Part shown: piece after piece, positions 22,609-29,893 of the stretch | Layout of the letters: each line of letters starts with the position of its first letter | Position numbering within the stretch: the first letter of the stretch is position 1 | Assembly (NCBI GenBank): GCA_002311635.1 | Contig: DBZJ01000029.1 | Location: forward strand, 1-29,893 | Source of the DNA: Syntrophaceae bacterium UBA1163 | GTDB taxonomy: Bacteria > Desulfobacterota > BSN033 > UBA1163 | Length of the DNA: 29,893 nucleotides | Direction of reading: 5' to 3' | Program-made: the position numbers and the translations under genes | The notes under the pieces: model-generated | Seen by the model: the letters and a program-made list of their open reading frames with translations, nothing else | Told to the model about the DNA's origin: nothing | The model's database searches: none

Positions 22609-24843
22609 ATGGAGGATTCCGTCAAGGAGAAATTAAAGCATGAAATCACAGGGATCTTGCTGATCGCCGTGGCGGTCTTCCTGTTTCTAAGTTTGGTCTC
22701 TTATCATCCTACGGATCCCTCTTTCTTTTCCTACACCTCCTCAAGGGTCAAGGAAGTTCATAATTGGATGGGAATCGTAGGCGCTTATCTCTCGGGCCTT
22801 CTCTTCCAAGGGTTCGGTTTTCCTTCTTTTCTGATCTCTTTTGCCCTCGTTATTTTTGCCTTCAGTTTCATCTTCGGGTGGGAGTGGGAATACCTATCTC
22901 TGAAGATAGCCAGCTGGGCGGTGCTCCTCATCGCCGTTTCTTCCTTCTTTGGTTTGTGGTTGAACCCCATCCGCATGTACAATCAGGACCTCTTAATGGG
23001 CGGGTTTATCGGAGAGATTTTTTTAAGAATTCTCGTCCGGTATTTCAATCGTCCGGGGACGACCGTCCTTTTGTTGATGATTTTAGTTCTTTCATTCGTC
23101 CTGGGGACGGGGATCTCCTTCATCTCTCTCGTCCGGCATCTGGGAGCGGCTGTTCAAAAACTGATTGAGAAGATCAGTACGCTTAAAATGGTTAGAAAAG
23201 AGAGGGCGGAGAGGGAAAAGAAATTGCTGAAGCAGAAGCAGGAGAAACCAGAAGCAAAGGAGACCCTCCCTGCCGTCGTCATAGAAAAGCCATCTCCTCC
23301 TCCGAAAAAAGAAGAGGTGCCGAAGCAGGAGGCGTTCGAATTCTTAGAGTCCTCAAAAACCTTCCAGCTTCCTCCTATCTCTTTGCTTGAGGCCGAGATG
23401 GAGAAAAGACAGAAGATCGACCGGGAGAGCTTGATTATGAACTCCCGTATCTTGGAGAAGAAACTTCTGGATTATGGCGTGGAGGGGAAAGTAGTTGAAG
23501 TCAGGCCCGGCCCTGTGATCACCGTCTATGAATTCGAGCCAGCTCCTGGAGTGAAAGTCAGCCGGATTGTCAACTTGGCAGACGACTTGGCCCTGGCGTT
23601 AAGCGCTCTGTCCATACGCATCGTCGCTCCTATCCCCGGCAAATCGGTCGTGGGGATCGAAGTCCCAAACACAAACAGAGAGACCGTTTATCTCAAGGAG
23701 ATCATCGATTCCGACCCCTTTCGAACGTTCAAATCGAAACTCTCTTTCGGGCTCGGAAAAGATATCTCCGGAGACCCCTTTGTCGTGGATCTTGCAAGGA
23801 TGCCCCATCTCCTGGTAGCCGGGTCAACAGGTTCCGGGAAGAGCGTTTCCATCAATGCGATGGTCTGCAGCATCCTCTTCAAAGCCACCCCGGAAGAGGT
23901 TCGATTTCTGATGATCGACCCGAAGATGCTGGAGCTCTCCGATTACGAGGGGATCCCGCATTTGCTCCTTCCGGTTGTGACCCACCCCAAGAAAGCAGCG
24001 GCAGCCCTTCGATGGCTGGTAGAAGAGATGGAGCGGAGGTATACGGTTTTGGCTGAAAAGGGGGTCAGGAATATTGAGCACTACCATCAGCGGATGGAGA
24101 AGGAGCTGAAAGAGAAAGGGAAGGTCTATAAGCGGAGGGGAGATGTTTTAGAAGGAGATGAAGAAAAGGTAGTGGAGCCTATGGAAAGGATCCCCTACAT
24201 CGTGGTGGTGATTGACGAATTGGCGGATTTGATGATGATCTCATCAAAGGATGTGGAGGAATCAATCACACGACTCGCTCAGATGGCACGGGCGGTGGGC
24301 ATCCATCTCCTGTTAGCGACCCAAAGGCCTTCTGTCGATGTGCTTACCGGGATCATTAAAGCGAATTTTCCTGCGCGCATTTCCTTCCAGGTCACCTCCA
24401 AGGTGGATTCCCGAACCATCCTGGATACCATCGGTGCGGAGCACCTTCTGGGAGCCGGCGATATGCTCTTTCTCCCGCCGGGCAGTTCGAAACTGACTCG
24501 TCTTCACGGCGCCTTCGTCTCCAGCGCCGAGATCCAGCGGATTGTCGAATTCCTGAAAAAACAGGGGAAGCCTTCCTATTTAGATCCCTCGATCCTCGCC
24601 GAGGTGAAAAAGGAAAAAGAGGCGGTGGGAGGAGAAGAGGACGAATACGACGAGAAATATGATGAGGCCGTCGCCTTCATCGCGGAGATCGGACAGGCCT
24701 CCATCTCCCTCATCCAAAGAAGATTTCGGATCGGTTATAACCGTGCGGCCCGCATCGTCGAAAAGATGGAGGCAGAAGGGGTCGTGGGACCCTCCGACGG
24801 GGTCAAACCCAGAGAGGTCCTGGTGAAAAAGATTGAACCGTGA
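22609..24843 (+). CDS. ftsK: DNA translocase FtsK/SpoIIIE
   Basis: A 744-residue hexameric DNA pump that clears the chromosome dimer-resolution region from the septum. Four N-terminal membrane helices (about 12-185) lead to a charged linker and an alpha/beta motor. Walker A is GSTGSGKS (405-412), Walker B VVVIDELADLMM (532-543), and LATQRPSVDVLTGIIKANFPARISF is the family signature. A C-terminal gamma winged helix (YDEAVAFIAEIGQASISLIQRRFRIGYNRAARIVEKME) should read KOPS-like sites. The linker is short, as in SpoIIIE-type members. GAGGAG precedes the ATG. It opens a run to glyS. Confidence 0.95.
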   Translation: MEDSVKEKLKHEITGILLIAVAVFLFLSLVSYHPTDPSFFSYTSSRVKEVHNWMGIVGAYLSGLLFQGFGFPSFLISFALVIFAFSFIFGWEWEYLSLKIASWAVLLIAVSSFFGLWLNPIRMYNQDLLMGGFIGEIFLRILVRYFNRPGTTVLLLMILVLSFVLGTGISFISLVRHLGAAVQKLIEKISTLKMVRKERAEREKKLLKQKQEKPEAKETLPAVVIEKPSPPPKKEEVPKQEAFEFLESSKTFQLPPISLLEAEMEKRQKIDRESLIMNSRILEKKLLDYGVEGKVVEVRPGPVITVYEFEPAPGVKVSRIVNLADDLALALSALSIRIVAPIPGKSVVGIEVPNTNRETVYLKEIIDSDPFRTFKSKLSFGLGKDISGDPFVVDLARMPHLLVAGSTGSGKSVSINAMVCSILFKATPEEVRFLMIDPKMLELSDYEGIPHLLLPVVTHPKKAAAALRWLVEEMERRYTVLAEKGVRNIEHYHQRMEKELKEKGKVYKRRGDVLEGDEEKVVEPMERIPYIVVVIDELADLMMISSKDVEESITRLAQMARAVGIHLLLATQRPSVDVLTGIIKANFPARISFQVTSKVDSRTILDTIGAEHLLGAGDMLFLPPGSSKLTRLHGAFVSSAEIQRIVEFLKKQGKPSYLDPSILAEVKKEKEAVGGEEDEYDEKYDEAVAFIAEIGQASISLIQRRFRIGYNRAARIVEKMEAEGVVGPSDGVKPREVLVKKIEP

Positions 24844-24957
24844 ACGATGAAAGAATTAAGAATTATGAGTTATGAATTATGAGTTTAGAGTTTAGAATTA
24901 ATTGAAGGTTCCTAATCCATAATTCTCAATCCTTAACTCTTAATTATTGTTCACCGT
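24838..24957. repeat. AT-rich imperfect inverted repeat
   Basis: The outer arms CCGTGAAC (24838-24845) and GTTCACCG, with the inner AATTAAGAATTATGAG and CATAATTCTCAATCC, form an imperfect inverted repeat of about 120 bases. It covers the ftsK stop codon on the left and ends about 20 bases before the lolA start. Internal direct repeats (AATTATGAGTT, AATTATGAGTTT) are also visible. It could act as a weak terminator or be a degenerate mobile element. Confidence 0.55.
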
Positions 24958-24976
24958 TACGAAGAGGGTTACCGGA

Positions 24977-25681
24977 ATGAAGAAAATATCTCTGCTGGTC
25001 TTTTCTGCGTCGATGTTATTCCATCTGTCCTTCAATCCGGCGGCTTTTTGCATCACCGGTCAGGAGGTACTGACGGAAATCCAGAACCGGTATGAGAAGA
25101 CAAACGACATCGAAGCTAATTTTATTCAGGACTATATCGGCAAAGGGATGAAACAACCCAACCGGGGAGAAGGGAAAGTCTATCTTAAAAAGAAGGGGAT
25201 GATGCGGTGGGATTATACGACTCCTCATCAGAAGCTTATTTCGGACGGACATACCCTCTGGTTCTATCAACCAGATGAAAAGCAAGTGCTTACTTCCAAT
25301 CTTTCAAGCGTTCTTAAAGAGAGAACCCCACTGGCTTTCCTGGCAGGAGAAGGAGATCTCAGCCGGGATTTCAGCTTCCTCAACCTGAAGGAATCCGTTT
25401 CTCAGAAGGTAGAGACTTATGTCGTTGAGTTAACCCCGAAGGAACCCTTGGCCACTTTTTCGAAGTTGATTTTGACGGTTGATAAAGGGACCTTTACCGT
25501 CCTTCAAGCCGATGTCCTGGATGGGTTGGGAAATGTAACCCGAACCCGTTTTATGAATATCAAAACGAACGTTGGACTCTCGGACTCTCTTTTCCAATTT
25601 ATCGTTCCGCGTGGGGCAGAAGTGATTAAGATGCAGGAGCCCTCTGTCCCTGCACGGGGAAAGGGACCACCTTCAAAGTAA
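24977..25681 (+). CDS. lolA: Outer-membrane lipoprotein carrier LolA
   Basis: A 234-residue periplasmic chaperone that ferries lipoproteins to the outer membrane. The signal peptide (1-23, ending near AAFC) is followed by the LolA opening TGQEVLTEIQNRYEKTNDIEANFIQ, the GEGKVYLKKKGMMRWDYTTPHQKLISDGHTLWFYQPDEKQV core with the conserved MRWDY, and a beta-rich C-terminus. I choose the ATG at 24977 because GAGGG (24964-24968) lies 8 bases before it; an earlier TTG is unlikely. The tail SVPARGKGPPSK is unusual and lies beyond the fold. It sits between ftsK and recO. Confidence 0.88.
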   Translation: MKKISLLVFSASMLFHLSFNPAAFCITGQEVLTEIQNRYEKTNDIEANFIQDYIGKGMKQPNRGEGKVYLKKKGMMRWDYTTPHQKLISDGHTLWFYQPDEKQVLTSNLSSVLKERTPLAFLAGEGDLSRDFSFLNLKESVSQKVETYVVELTPKEPLATFSKLILTVDKGTFTVLQADVLDGLGNVTRTRFMNIKTNVGLSDSLFQFIVPRGAEVIKMQEPSVPARGKGPPSK

Positions 25682-25696
25682 GAATTTCCAGACAAG

Positions 25697-25746
25697 CCCC
25701 CCTCGCCCCCTCCCTCTCCCCGGTGGGGGGAGGAGAAGGGTGAGGG
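25697..25746. repeat. C/G-rich hairpin repeat after lolA
   Basis: CCCCCTCGCCCCCTCCCTC and GTGGGGGGAGGAGAAGGGTG pair around a GG loop, with some mismatches. It may end the lolA transcript. Confidence 0.75.
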
Positions 25747-25754
25747 CAAATTCT

Positions 25755-25812
25755 TAGATATCTTTGGATTTGGAAATCATTTGGAATTTGAATATTGGGG
25801 TTTGGGATTTTA
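25755..25812. repeat. Degenerate ATTTGGAA direct-repeat tract
   Basis: ATTTGGAA occurs at 25768-25775 and again at 25779-25786, followed by GAATTTGAATATTGGGG and TTTGGGATTTT. It fills the space just before recO and leaves that gene without a clear ribosome site. Confidence 0.35.
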
Positions 25813-25824
25813 TTTCTGTTGCCT

Positions 25825-26637
25825 ATGCCTCTCTTCACGACCAATGCCATCGTCACTCGTTCCCTCAACTACGGTGAGTCGGATAAAATCATCACCTTCT
25901 TCACCAAGGATTTTGGAAAGCTGAAGGGAATAGCCAAGGGGGCGAGGAGGAGCAGGAAGCGATTTCAAAACGCCCTTGGCCTCTTTTCTCATCTCCGTCT
26001 AATCTTTTTCGATAAGGAGGGGCTGGGGTTGGTGAGGGCTGAGGGCTGCGATATCCTCCATTCTTTTCCGAAGATCAAAGAGGAGTTCAAGAAGATCGTT
26101 TATGGGAACTATTATCTGGAGCTGGTGAATGAGATGGCTGGAGAGCGGGAAGCGAATCGAGAAGCGTTCGAGGTTCTTCTTTCCTCCTTATCGAGTCTGG
26201 AAGAGGCGAACCTGCAGGAGGAGCAATTGAGGATATTTGAAATCCGGATGCTCTCTCTCTTTGGTTATCGGCCCAATATGAGGAGATGTAATCTCTGTAA
26301 GAGAGACTGGGAGGATTTAAAGGAAATTCCCGTCGTCTTTTTCTCGCTTGAGAGAGGGGCTTTGATATGTGAACAATGCTCGAAGATGCGGAACAATCTT
26401 ATCCCTCTTTCCTTGGGGACAGCCAGATTAATAGAGAAAATCTCTCAGACGGAATTGTCCAAGGTTGAGAGGCTGAGGTTTACCCTTCAGGCGCTATCTG
26501 AAAGTCGAGAGCTTCTCCCTAAATTTATCAGTTATCAACTGGGGAAGGAGTTGAAGTCGTTAAAGGCGATAAACAGTATCCCAATACATCTCAATAGCTT
26601 CATTCCCCTCTCCCCTGGCGGGAGAGGGACAGGGTGA
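25825..26637 (+). CDS. recO: Recombination mediator RecO
   Basis: A 270-residue protein that loads RecA in the RecFOR pathway. It has an N-terminal OB fold (MPLFTTNAIVTRSLNYGESDKIITFFTKDFGKLKGIAKGARRSRKRF), a helical middle, a zinc site CNLC...CEQC (Cys155, Cys158, Cys182, Cys185) and the family GTARLIEKI. I choose the ATG at 25825, where the RecO family begins; the upstream frame reads through a repeat tract and no strong ribosome site is visible. The last 11 or so residues (FIPLSPGGRGTG) and the stop are encoded by a hairpin repeat, so the native C-terminus was probably replaced. Confidence 0.9.
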   Translation: MPLFTTNAIVTRSLNYGESDKIITFFTKDFGKLKGIAKGARRSRKRFQNALGLFSHLRLIFFDKEGLGLVRAEGCDILHSFPKIKEEFKKIVYGNYYLELVNEMAGEREANREAFEVLLSSLSSLEEANLQEEQLRIFEIRMLSLFGYRPNMRRCNLCKRDWEDLKEIPVVFFSLERGALICEQCSKMRNNLIPLSLGTARLIEKISQTELSKVERLRFTLQALSESRELLPKFISYQLGKELKSLKAINSIPIHLNSFIPLSPGGRGTG

Positions 26638-26641
26638 GAGG
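26605..26641. repeat. C/G-rich hairpin repeat forming the recO 3' end
   Basis: CCCCTCTCCCCTGGCGGGAGAGGG is the stem-loop, followed by ACAGGGTGAGAGG. The recO stop (TGA) lies in its right arm. Confidence 0.8.
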
Positions 26642-26723
26642 GAAGGGAACTTGTTTGTAGGTTGACATCCAAGAGTTAAAAGTGCTAATCCCTTCTTCAT
26701 TGCTCAGGAAATAACTCGAGCAT

Positions 26724-26761
26724 CTCCCTCTCCCCGGGCGGGAGAGGGCAGGGTGAGGGGG
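26724..26761. repeat. C/G-rich hairpin repeat before glyQ
   Basis: CTCCCTCTCCCC and GGGAGAGGG pair around a short loop, with an AGGGTGAGGGGG tail. It is a truncated copy (left half shortened), very similar to the one 120 bases upstream. Confidence 0.8.
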
Positions 26762-26828
26762 ACTACATCCTGTCCATCCTCACCTAAATCACTTTGAAAA
26801 CCTGGCTTTGTGAGTTAGTGGGGAAACA

Positions 26829-27701
26829 ATGAATTTCCAGGAGCTGATTTTCGCATTGGAGCGATTCTGGGCGGATCAGGGGTGTGTGATTCAACAACCG
26901 TATGATACGGAGGTGGGTGCCGGAACGTTCCACCCCGCTACCTTTCTCAGGTCATTAGGTCCCGAGCCTTGGAGAGTGGCCTACGTTGAGCCCTCTCGAC
27001 GCCCGACCGACGGCCGGTATGGCGAGAATCCAAATCGGCTTCAGCACTATTATCAATACCAGGTTATCATGAAGCCTTCTCCTCTTGATATTCAGGAAAT
27101 CTATCTCAAGAGCTTAAAGTCTTTTGGGATCGATCCCCTTGATCACGATATCCGGTTCGTCGAGGATGATTGGGAATCTCCCACGCTGGGTGCATGGGGT
27201 TTAGGGTGGGAAGTCTGGTTGGATGGGATGGAGATCACCCAGTTCACTTATTTTCAGCAGGCAGGTGGCATTGAGCTGGGTCCCATACCGGTAGAGATCA
27301 CGTACGGCATTGAAAGAATTGCCATGTATCTGCAGGGGGTGGATAATGTCTACGACCTGGAATGGGCAAAGGGAATAAAATATGGCGACGTCCATCACCG
27401 GGGTGAGGTGGAATTTTCCCGATACAATTTCGAGGAAGCCGATGTGGAGATGCTTTTCCGCCTGTTTGAAATGTTTGAGGGAGAGGCGAAGAAGATGGCA
27501 GGGAAAGGGCTTGTCCTGCCGGCCTATGATTATTGCTTGAAAACTTCCCATATCTTCAACCTCCTTGATGCGCGGGGCGCAATTAGCGTGACCGAGAGGG
27601 TCGGGTACATCCTGAGGGTGAGGACCTTGGCAAGACTCTGTGCAGAAGGGTATCTCAAACAGAGAGAAGAGATGGGGTTCCCGCTGTTGAAAAATAAGTA
27701 A
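26829..27701 (+). CDS. glyQ: Glycine-tRNA ligase alpha chain
   Basis: A 290-residue catalytic subunit of the bacterial alpha2-beta2 glycyl-tRNA synthetase. The opening [46 protein letters not shown] is the family signature, followed by [61 protein letters not shown] and [14 protein letters not shown]. The length is normal. GGGGA lies 5 bases before the ATG. It is followed by glyS after 82 bases that contain a hairpin repeat. Confidence 0.97.
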   Translation: MNFQELIFALERFWADQGCVIQQPYDTEVGAGTFHPATFLRSLGPEPWRVAYVEPSRRPTDGRYGENPNRLQHYYQYQVIMKPSPLDIQEIYLKSLKSFGIDPLDHDIRFVEDDWESPTLGAWGLGWEVWLDGMEITQFTYFQQAGGIELGPIPVEITYGIERIAMYLQGVDNVYDLEWAKGIKYGDVHHRGEVEFSRYNFEEADVEMLFRLFEMFEGEAKKMAGKGLVLPAYDYCLKTSHIFNLLDARGAISVTERVGYILRVRTLARLCAEGYLKQREEMGFPLLKNK

Positions 27702-27709
27702 GAATGTGG

Positions 27710-27759
27710 CCCCCTCACCCTTCCCCTCTCCCCGCTGGGGAGAGGGAGGGGGTGAGGGG
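27710..27759. repeat. C/G-rich hairpin repeat between glyQ and glyS
   Basis: This nearly perfect copy has CCCCCTCACCC and CCCCTCTCCCC on one arm and GGGGAGAGGG and GGGGGTGAGGGG on the other, around the loop GCT. It sits inside the operon between two subunits of one enzyme and could trim expression of the second. Confidence 0.85.
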
Positions 27760-27783
27760 AAACACGGACACGGATCACGACCT

Positions 27784-29853
27784 ATGAAAATGAAGGAACT
27801 CCTTTTAGAGATCGGGACAGAGGAGATCCCAGCTGGTTTTGTCCCGCAAGCCCTGAAGGATCTGGAGATCCTCGCCAAAAGAGAGTTGGAGGCCAAGCGG
27901 ATCGACTTCAGCGGAATAAGGACTCTTGGAACTCCAAGACGTCTTGTCTTGGTGATTCAATCGGTCTCGGAAAAGCAGAGAGACGAAGAGATAAGAAAAA
28001 TAGGCCCTTCGAAGCAGGCCGCCTTCGATGCGAAAGGCAACCCCACCAAAGCAGCCATTGGTTTCGCGAAGAGCCAGTCCGTCCCTGTAGAATCCCTGAC
28101 GATCGTGCAAACAGAGAAGGGGGAGTACGCCTGCGCTGTCAGAAAAGAGTCAGGGAAGCCTACCCTTGAGATCCTTTCATCTGTTCTTCCTGGATGGATC
28201 CTCTCCATTCCCTTTCAGAAGTCGATGAGATGGGCGGACGTTCCGATTCGTTTTGCCAGACCTATTCACTGGATCGTCGCGCTCTTCGGAGGAGAGATCG
28301 TCTCCTTCGAAGTGGGTAATATCCGTAGCGGAAAGATGACGTACGGCCATCGTTTCATGCATCCCGGTCCTATTCCCGTTAAGGATTTTGAGTCTTATCT
28401 TCGTGGAACAAGAGAGGCGTCTGTGATCGTGGACCCCGTGGAGCGGAAGAAAAAGATTGAGGATGAGATGATTCGAGAAGGGGCCAGGGTTTCGGGAAAA
28501 GTCCTGAGAGATGAAGAGCTCCTCAACGAGGTCAATTTTCTAGTGGAATATCCTGTCGCCTTGTGCGGCGCCTTTGACAGTAAATTTCTGTCACTTCCCC
28601 GGGAGATTCTTGTCCATTCGATGAAGGAGCATCAACGATATTTCCCCGTAGCGGATGACCATGGACAACTGCTTCCCCACTTTGTCTGTATCAGCAATAT
28701 TCAACCCAAGAACCGGGAAGTCGTGGTGAAGGGAAATGAAAAAGTCCTCAAGGCAAGGCTCTCTGATGCGGTTTTTTTCTTTGAGGATGACCTGAAAATT
28801 TCTCTGGACAAGAGAGTAGAGCAATTAAAAAGGGTCGTCTTCCAGGCAAAGCTGGGGACTTCTTATGAAAAGGTGATGCGCTTTAAGCAGTTAGCCTTGT
28901 GGATAACGGAACGAATTGATCCCGGGCTGCGAGAGATAGTCGAGAGAGCCTCTCACTTATGCAAAGCCGATCTGGTGACGGGCATGGTAGGCGAGTTTCC
29001 AAAACTGCAGGGAATCGTTGGAAGGGAGTATGCCCGTATCTCTAAGGAAAGGCCTGAGGTGACAGAGGCAATTTATGAGCACTACCTGCCGGGTTTCGCA
29101 GGAGACCGGCTGCCTTCCAGCCCCGCTGGCGATATCGTCAGCGTCGCCGACAAAATGGATACCATTGTGGGTTGCTTTGGAGTGGGTCTCGTCCCCACGG
29201 GAACGGCGGATCCTTTTGGTCTAAGGCGACAGGCCCTGGGCATCATCCGGATCATCCTTGAGAAGAGGTACTCCTTTTCATTAAGGGGATTGGTTGAGGA
29301 AAGCGAAAAGCAGTTGAAAGAAAAGATGGAGCGGCCGGTGGAACAGGTGAGAGACGAGGTTCTGGATTTCTTTCGAGTCCGTTATCAAAACTTCTTATTG
29401 GATAAGGAATACCCGTTTGACGTGACTGACGCCGTGCTGTCCGTTTCATTCGACGAGCTGCTCGATGTTCAAGGGAAAATCGATGCCTTAAGGAAGGCGA
29501 GGGAGTGGAAGGATTTTGAGTCGATCGTCATCGCCTTTAAAAGGGCGATGAATATTCTAAAAGGGTCTCCTCCCAAAAGAGAAATCAACCCGCCTCTTTT
29601 TACCGAACCGGCTGAACAAAACCTCTATCAATCGTTTGTCAAGGCCAAAGAAAAAATTGGTCTTCATCTCAGCGAAAGAGACTATCCTGCCGCACTCATG
29701 GAGATGACTCAGATGAAGAGGCCGATCGACGAATTCTTCGACGGAGTCATGGTGATGGTTGAGGATGAAGCCATCCGGAATAATCGCCTCGCCCTCCTCG
29801 ACGAGATCGGAAAACTCTTCCTTAGAATCGCCGACTTCTCCAAACTCACGTAG
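27784..29853 (+). CDS. glyS: Glycine-tRNA ligase beta chain
   Basis: A 689-residue tRNA-binding and editing-like subunit. The opening KELLLEIGTEEIPAGFVPQALKDLE, the QKSMRWADVPIRFARPIHWIVALFG block, MKEHQRYFPV, the HD-like LCKADLVTGMVGEFPKLQGIVGREYA and the DKMDTIVGCFGVGLVPTGTADPFGLRRQALGIIRII stretch are diagnostic. The C-terminal part holds the anticodon-binding DALR-like domain. The frame is open upstream through the hairpin repeat to 27706, but the family begins at the ATG at 27784 (or 27790). No strong ribosome site is visible, so translation may depend on glyQ. Confidence 0.96.
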   Translation: MKMKELLLEIGTEEIPAGFVPQALKDLEILAKRELEAKRIDFSGIRTLGTPRRLVLVIQSVSEKQRDEEIRKIGPSKQAAFDAKGNPTKAAIGFAKSQSVPVESLTIVQTEKGEYACAVRKESGKPTLEILSSVLPGWILSIPFQKSMRWADVPIRFARPIHWIVALFGGEIVSFEVGNIRSGKMTYGHRFMHPGPIPVKDFESYLRGTREASVIVDPVERKKKIEDEMIREGARVSGKVLRDEELLNEVNFLVEYPVALCGAFDSKFLSLPREILVHSMKEHQRYFPVADDHGQLLPHFVCISNIQPKNREVVVKGNEKVLKARLSDAVFFFEDDLKISLDKRVEQLKRVVFQAKLGTSYEKVMRFKQLALWITERIDPGLREIVERASHLCKADLVTGMVGEFPKLQGIVGREYARISKERPEVTEAIYEHYLPGFAGDRLPSSPAGDIVSVADKMDTIVGCFGVGLVPTGTADPFGLRRQALGIIRIILEKRYSFSLRGLVEESEKQLKEKMERPVEQVRDEVLDFFRVRYQNFLLDKEYPFDVTDAVLSVSFDELLDVQGKIDALRKAREWKDFESIVIAFKRAMNILKGSPPKREINPPLFTEPAEQNLYQSFVKAKEKIGLHLSERDYPAALMEMTQMKRPIDEFFDGVMVMVEDEAIRNNRLALLDEIGKLFLRIADFSKLT

Positions 29854-29893
29854 ACCCAATTCAAGTTTCCAATTTTTATAAGCTATGCCAGAA

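Noticed and set aside
29885..29893. ATG at the right edge as the start of the next gene
   Set aside because: Only three codons are visible and no ribosome site precedes them. Many relatives have ppdK after glyS, but it cannot be supported here.

Overview
The window looks like a piece of a Gram-negative, probably anaerobic bacterial chromosome of the Desulfobacterota (former Deltaproteobacteria) type. This is inferred from gene content: ftsK, lolA, recO, glyQ and glyS run in one direction, there is a CooC-type nickel-insertion ATPase, a sigma-54 promoter precedes an HD-GYP sensor, and several lipoproteins and PlsC are present. No rRNA, tRNA, CRISPR array, phage or transposase gene was seen.

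Layout. 0-2.4 kb (minus strand): a small LiaI-type membrane protein and a C45-type autoprocessing acyltransferase/hydrolase. 2.7-6.4 kb (plus): an ArsS-like radical SAM protein, a MerA/Lpd-like flavoprotein lacking the mercury cysteines, and a TVP38/TMEM64 membrane protein. 6.5-8.8 kb (minus): an HD-GYP receptor and a TPR lipoprotein with overlapping ends, behind a clean -24/-12 promoter. 9.4-9.9 kb: a second TPR lipoprotein. 10.4-15.7 kb (plus): a GlpD-like dehydrogenase, an alkyl-DHAP-synthase-like flavoprotein and an FGGY kinase, a set that would fit glycerol ether-lipid metabolism. 15.9-19.0 kb: a PRC-barrel exported protein, an unlisted 45-residue membrane protein, and an Fsr-type MFS exporter coupled to a nucleotide-sugar epimerase. 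19.3-22.6 kb: nitronate monooxygenase, a remnant of an acyl-CoA ligase, CooC, a DUF559 nuclease-like gene bounded by hairpin repeats, and PlsC. 22.6-29.9 kb: housekeeping genes ftsK, lolA, recO, glyQ and glyS.

The most unusual signal lies between the genes. A structured element of about 168 bases occurs three times (3670-3837, 5416-5612, 13931-14099), always between co-directional genes and in the same orientation as they are. Each copy folds back on itself through an outer stem of about 20 bp whose sequence differs in every copy, then an inner 11-bp stem whose sequence is conserved and covaries. I do not recognise it as a known RNA or mobile element. Copy B has a 34-base palindrome lodged in its inner 3' arm; the same 34 bases occur exactly, inverted, at 602-635, where they sit inside another hairpin repeat. 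Eight C/G-rich hairpin repeats are spread over the window, six of them between 21.3 and 27.8 kb. They form the ends of recO and of the DUF559 gene and lie at the start of plsC.

Gene functions are read from motifs without any database search, and no folding program was run. Pairing was checked by eye.
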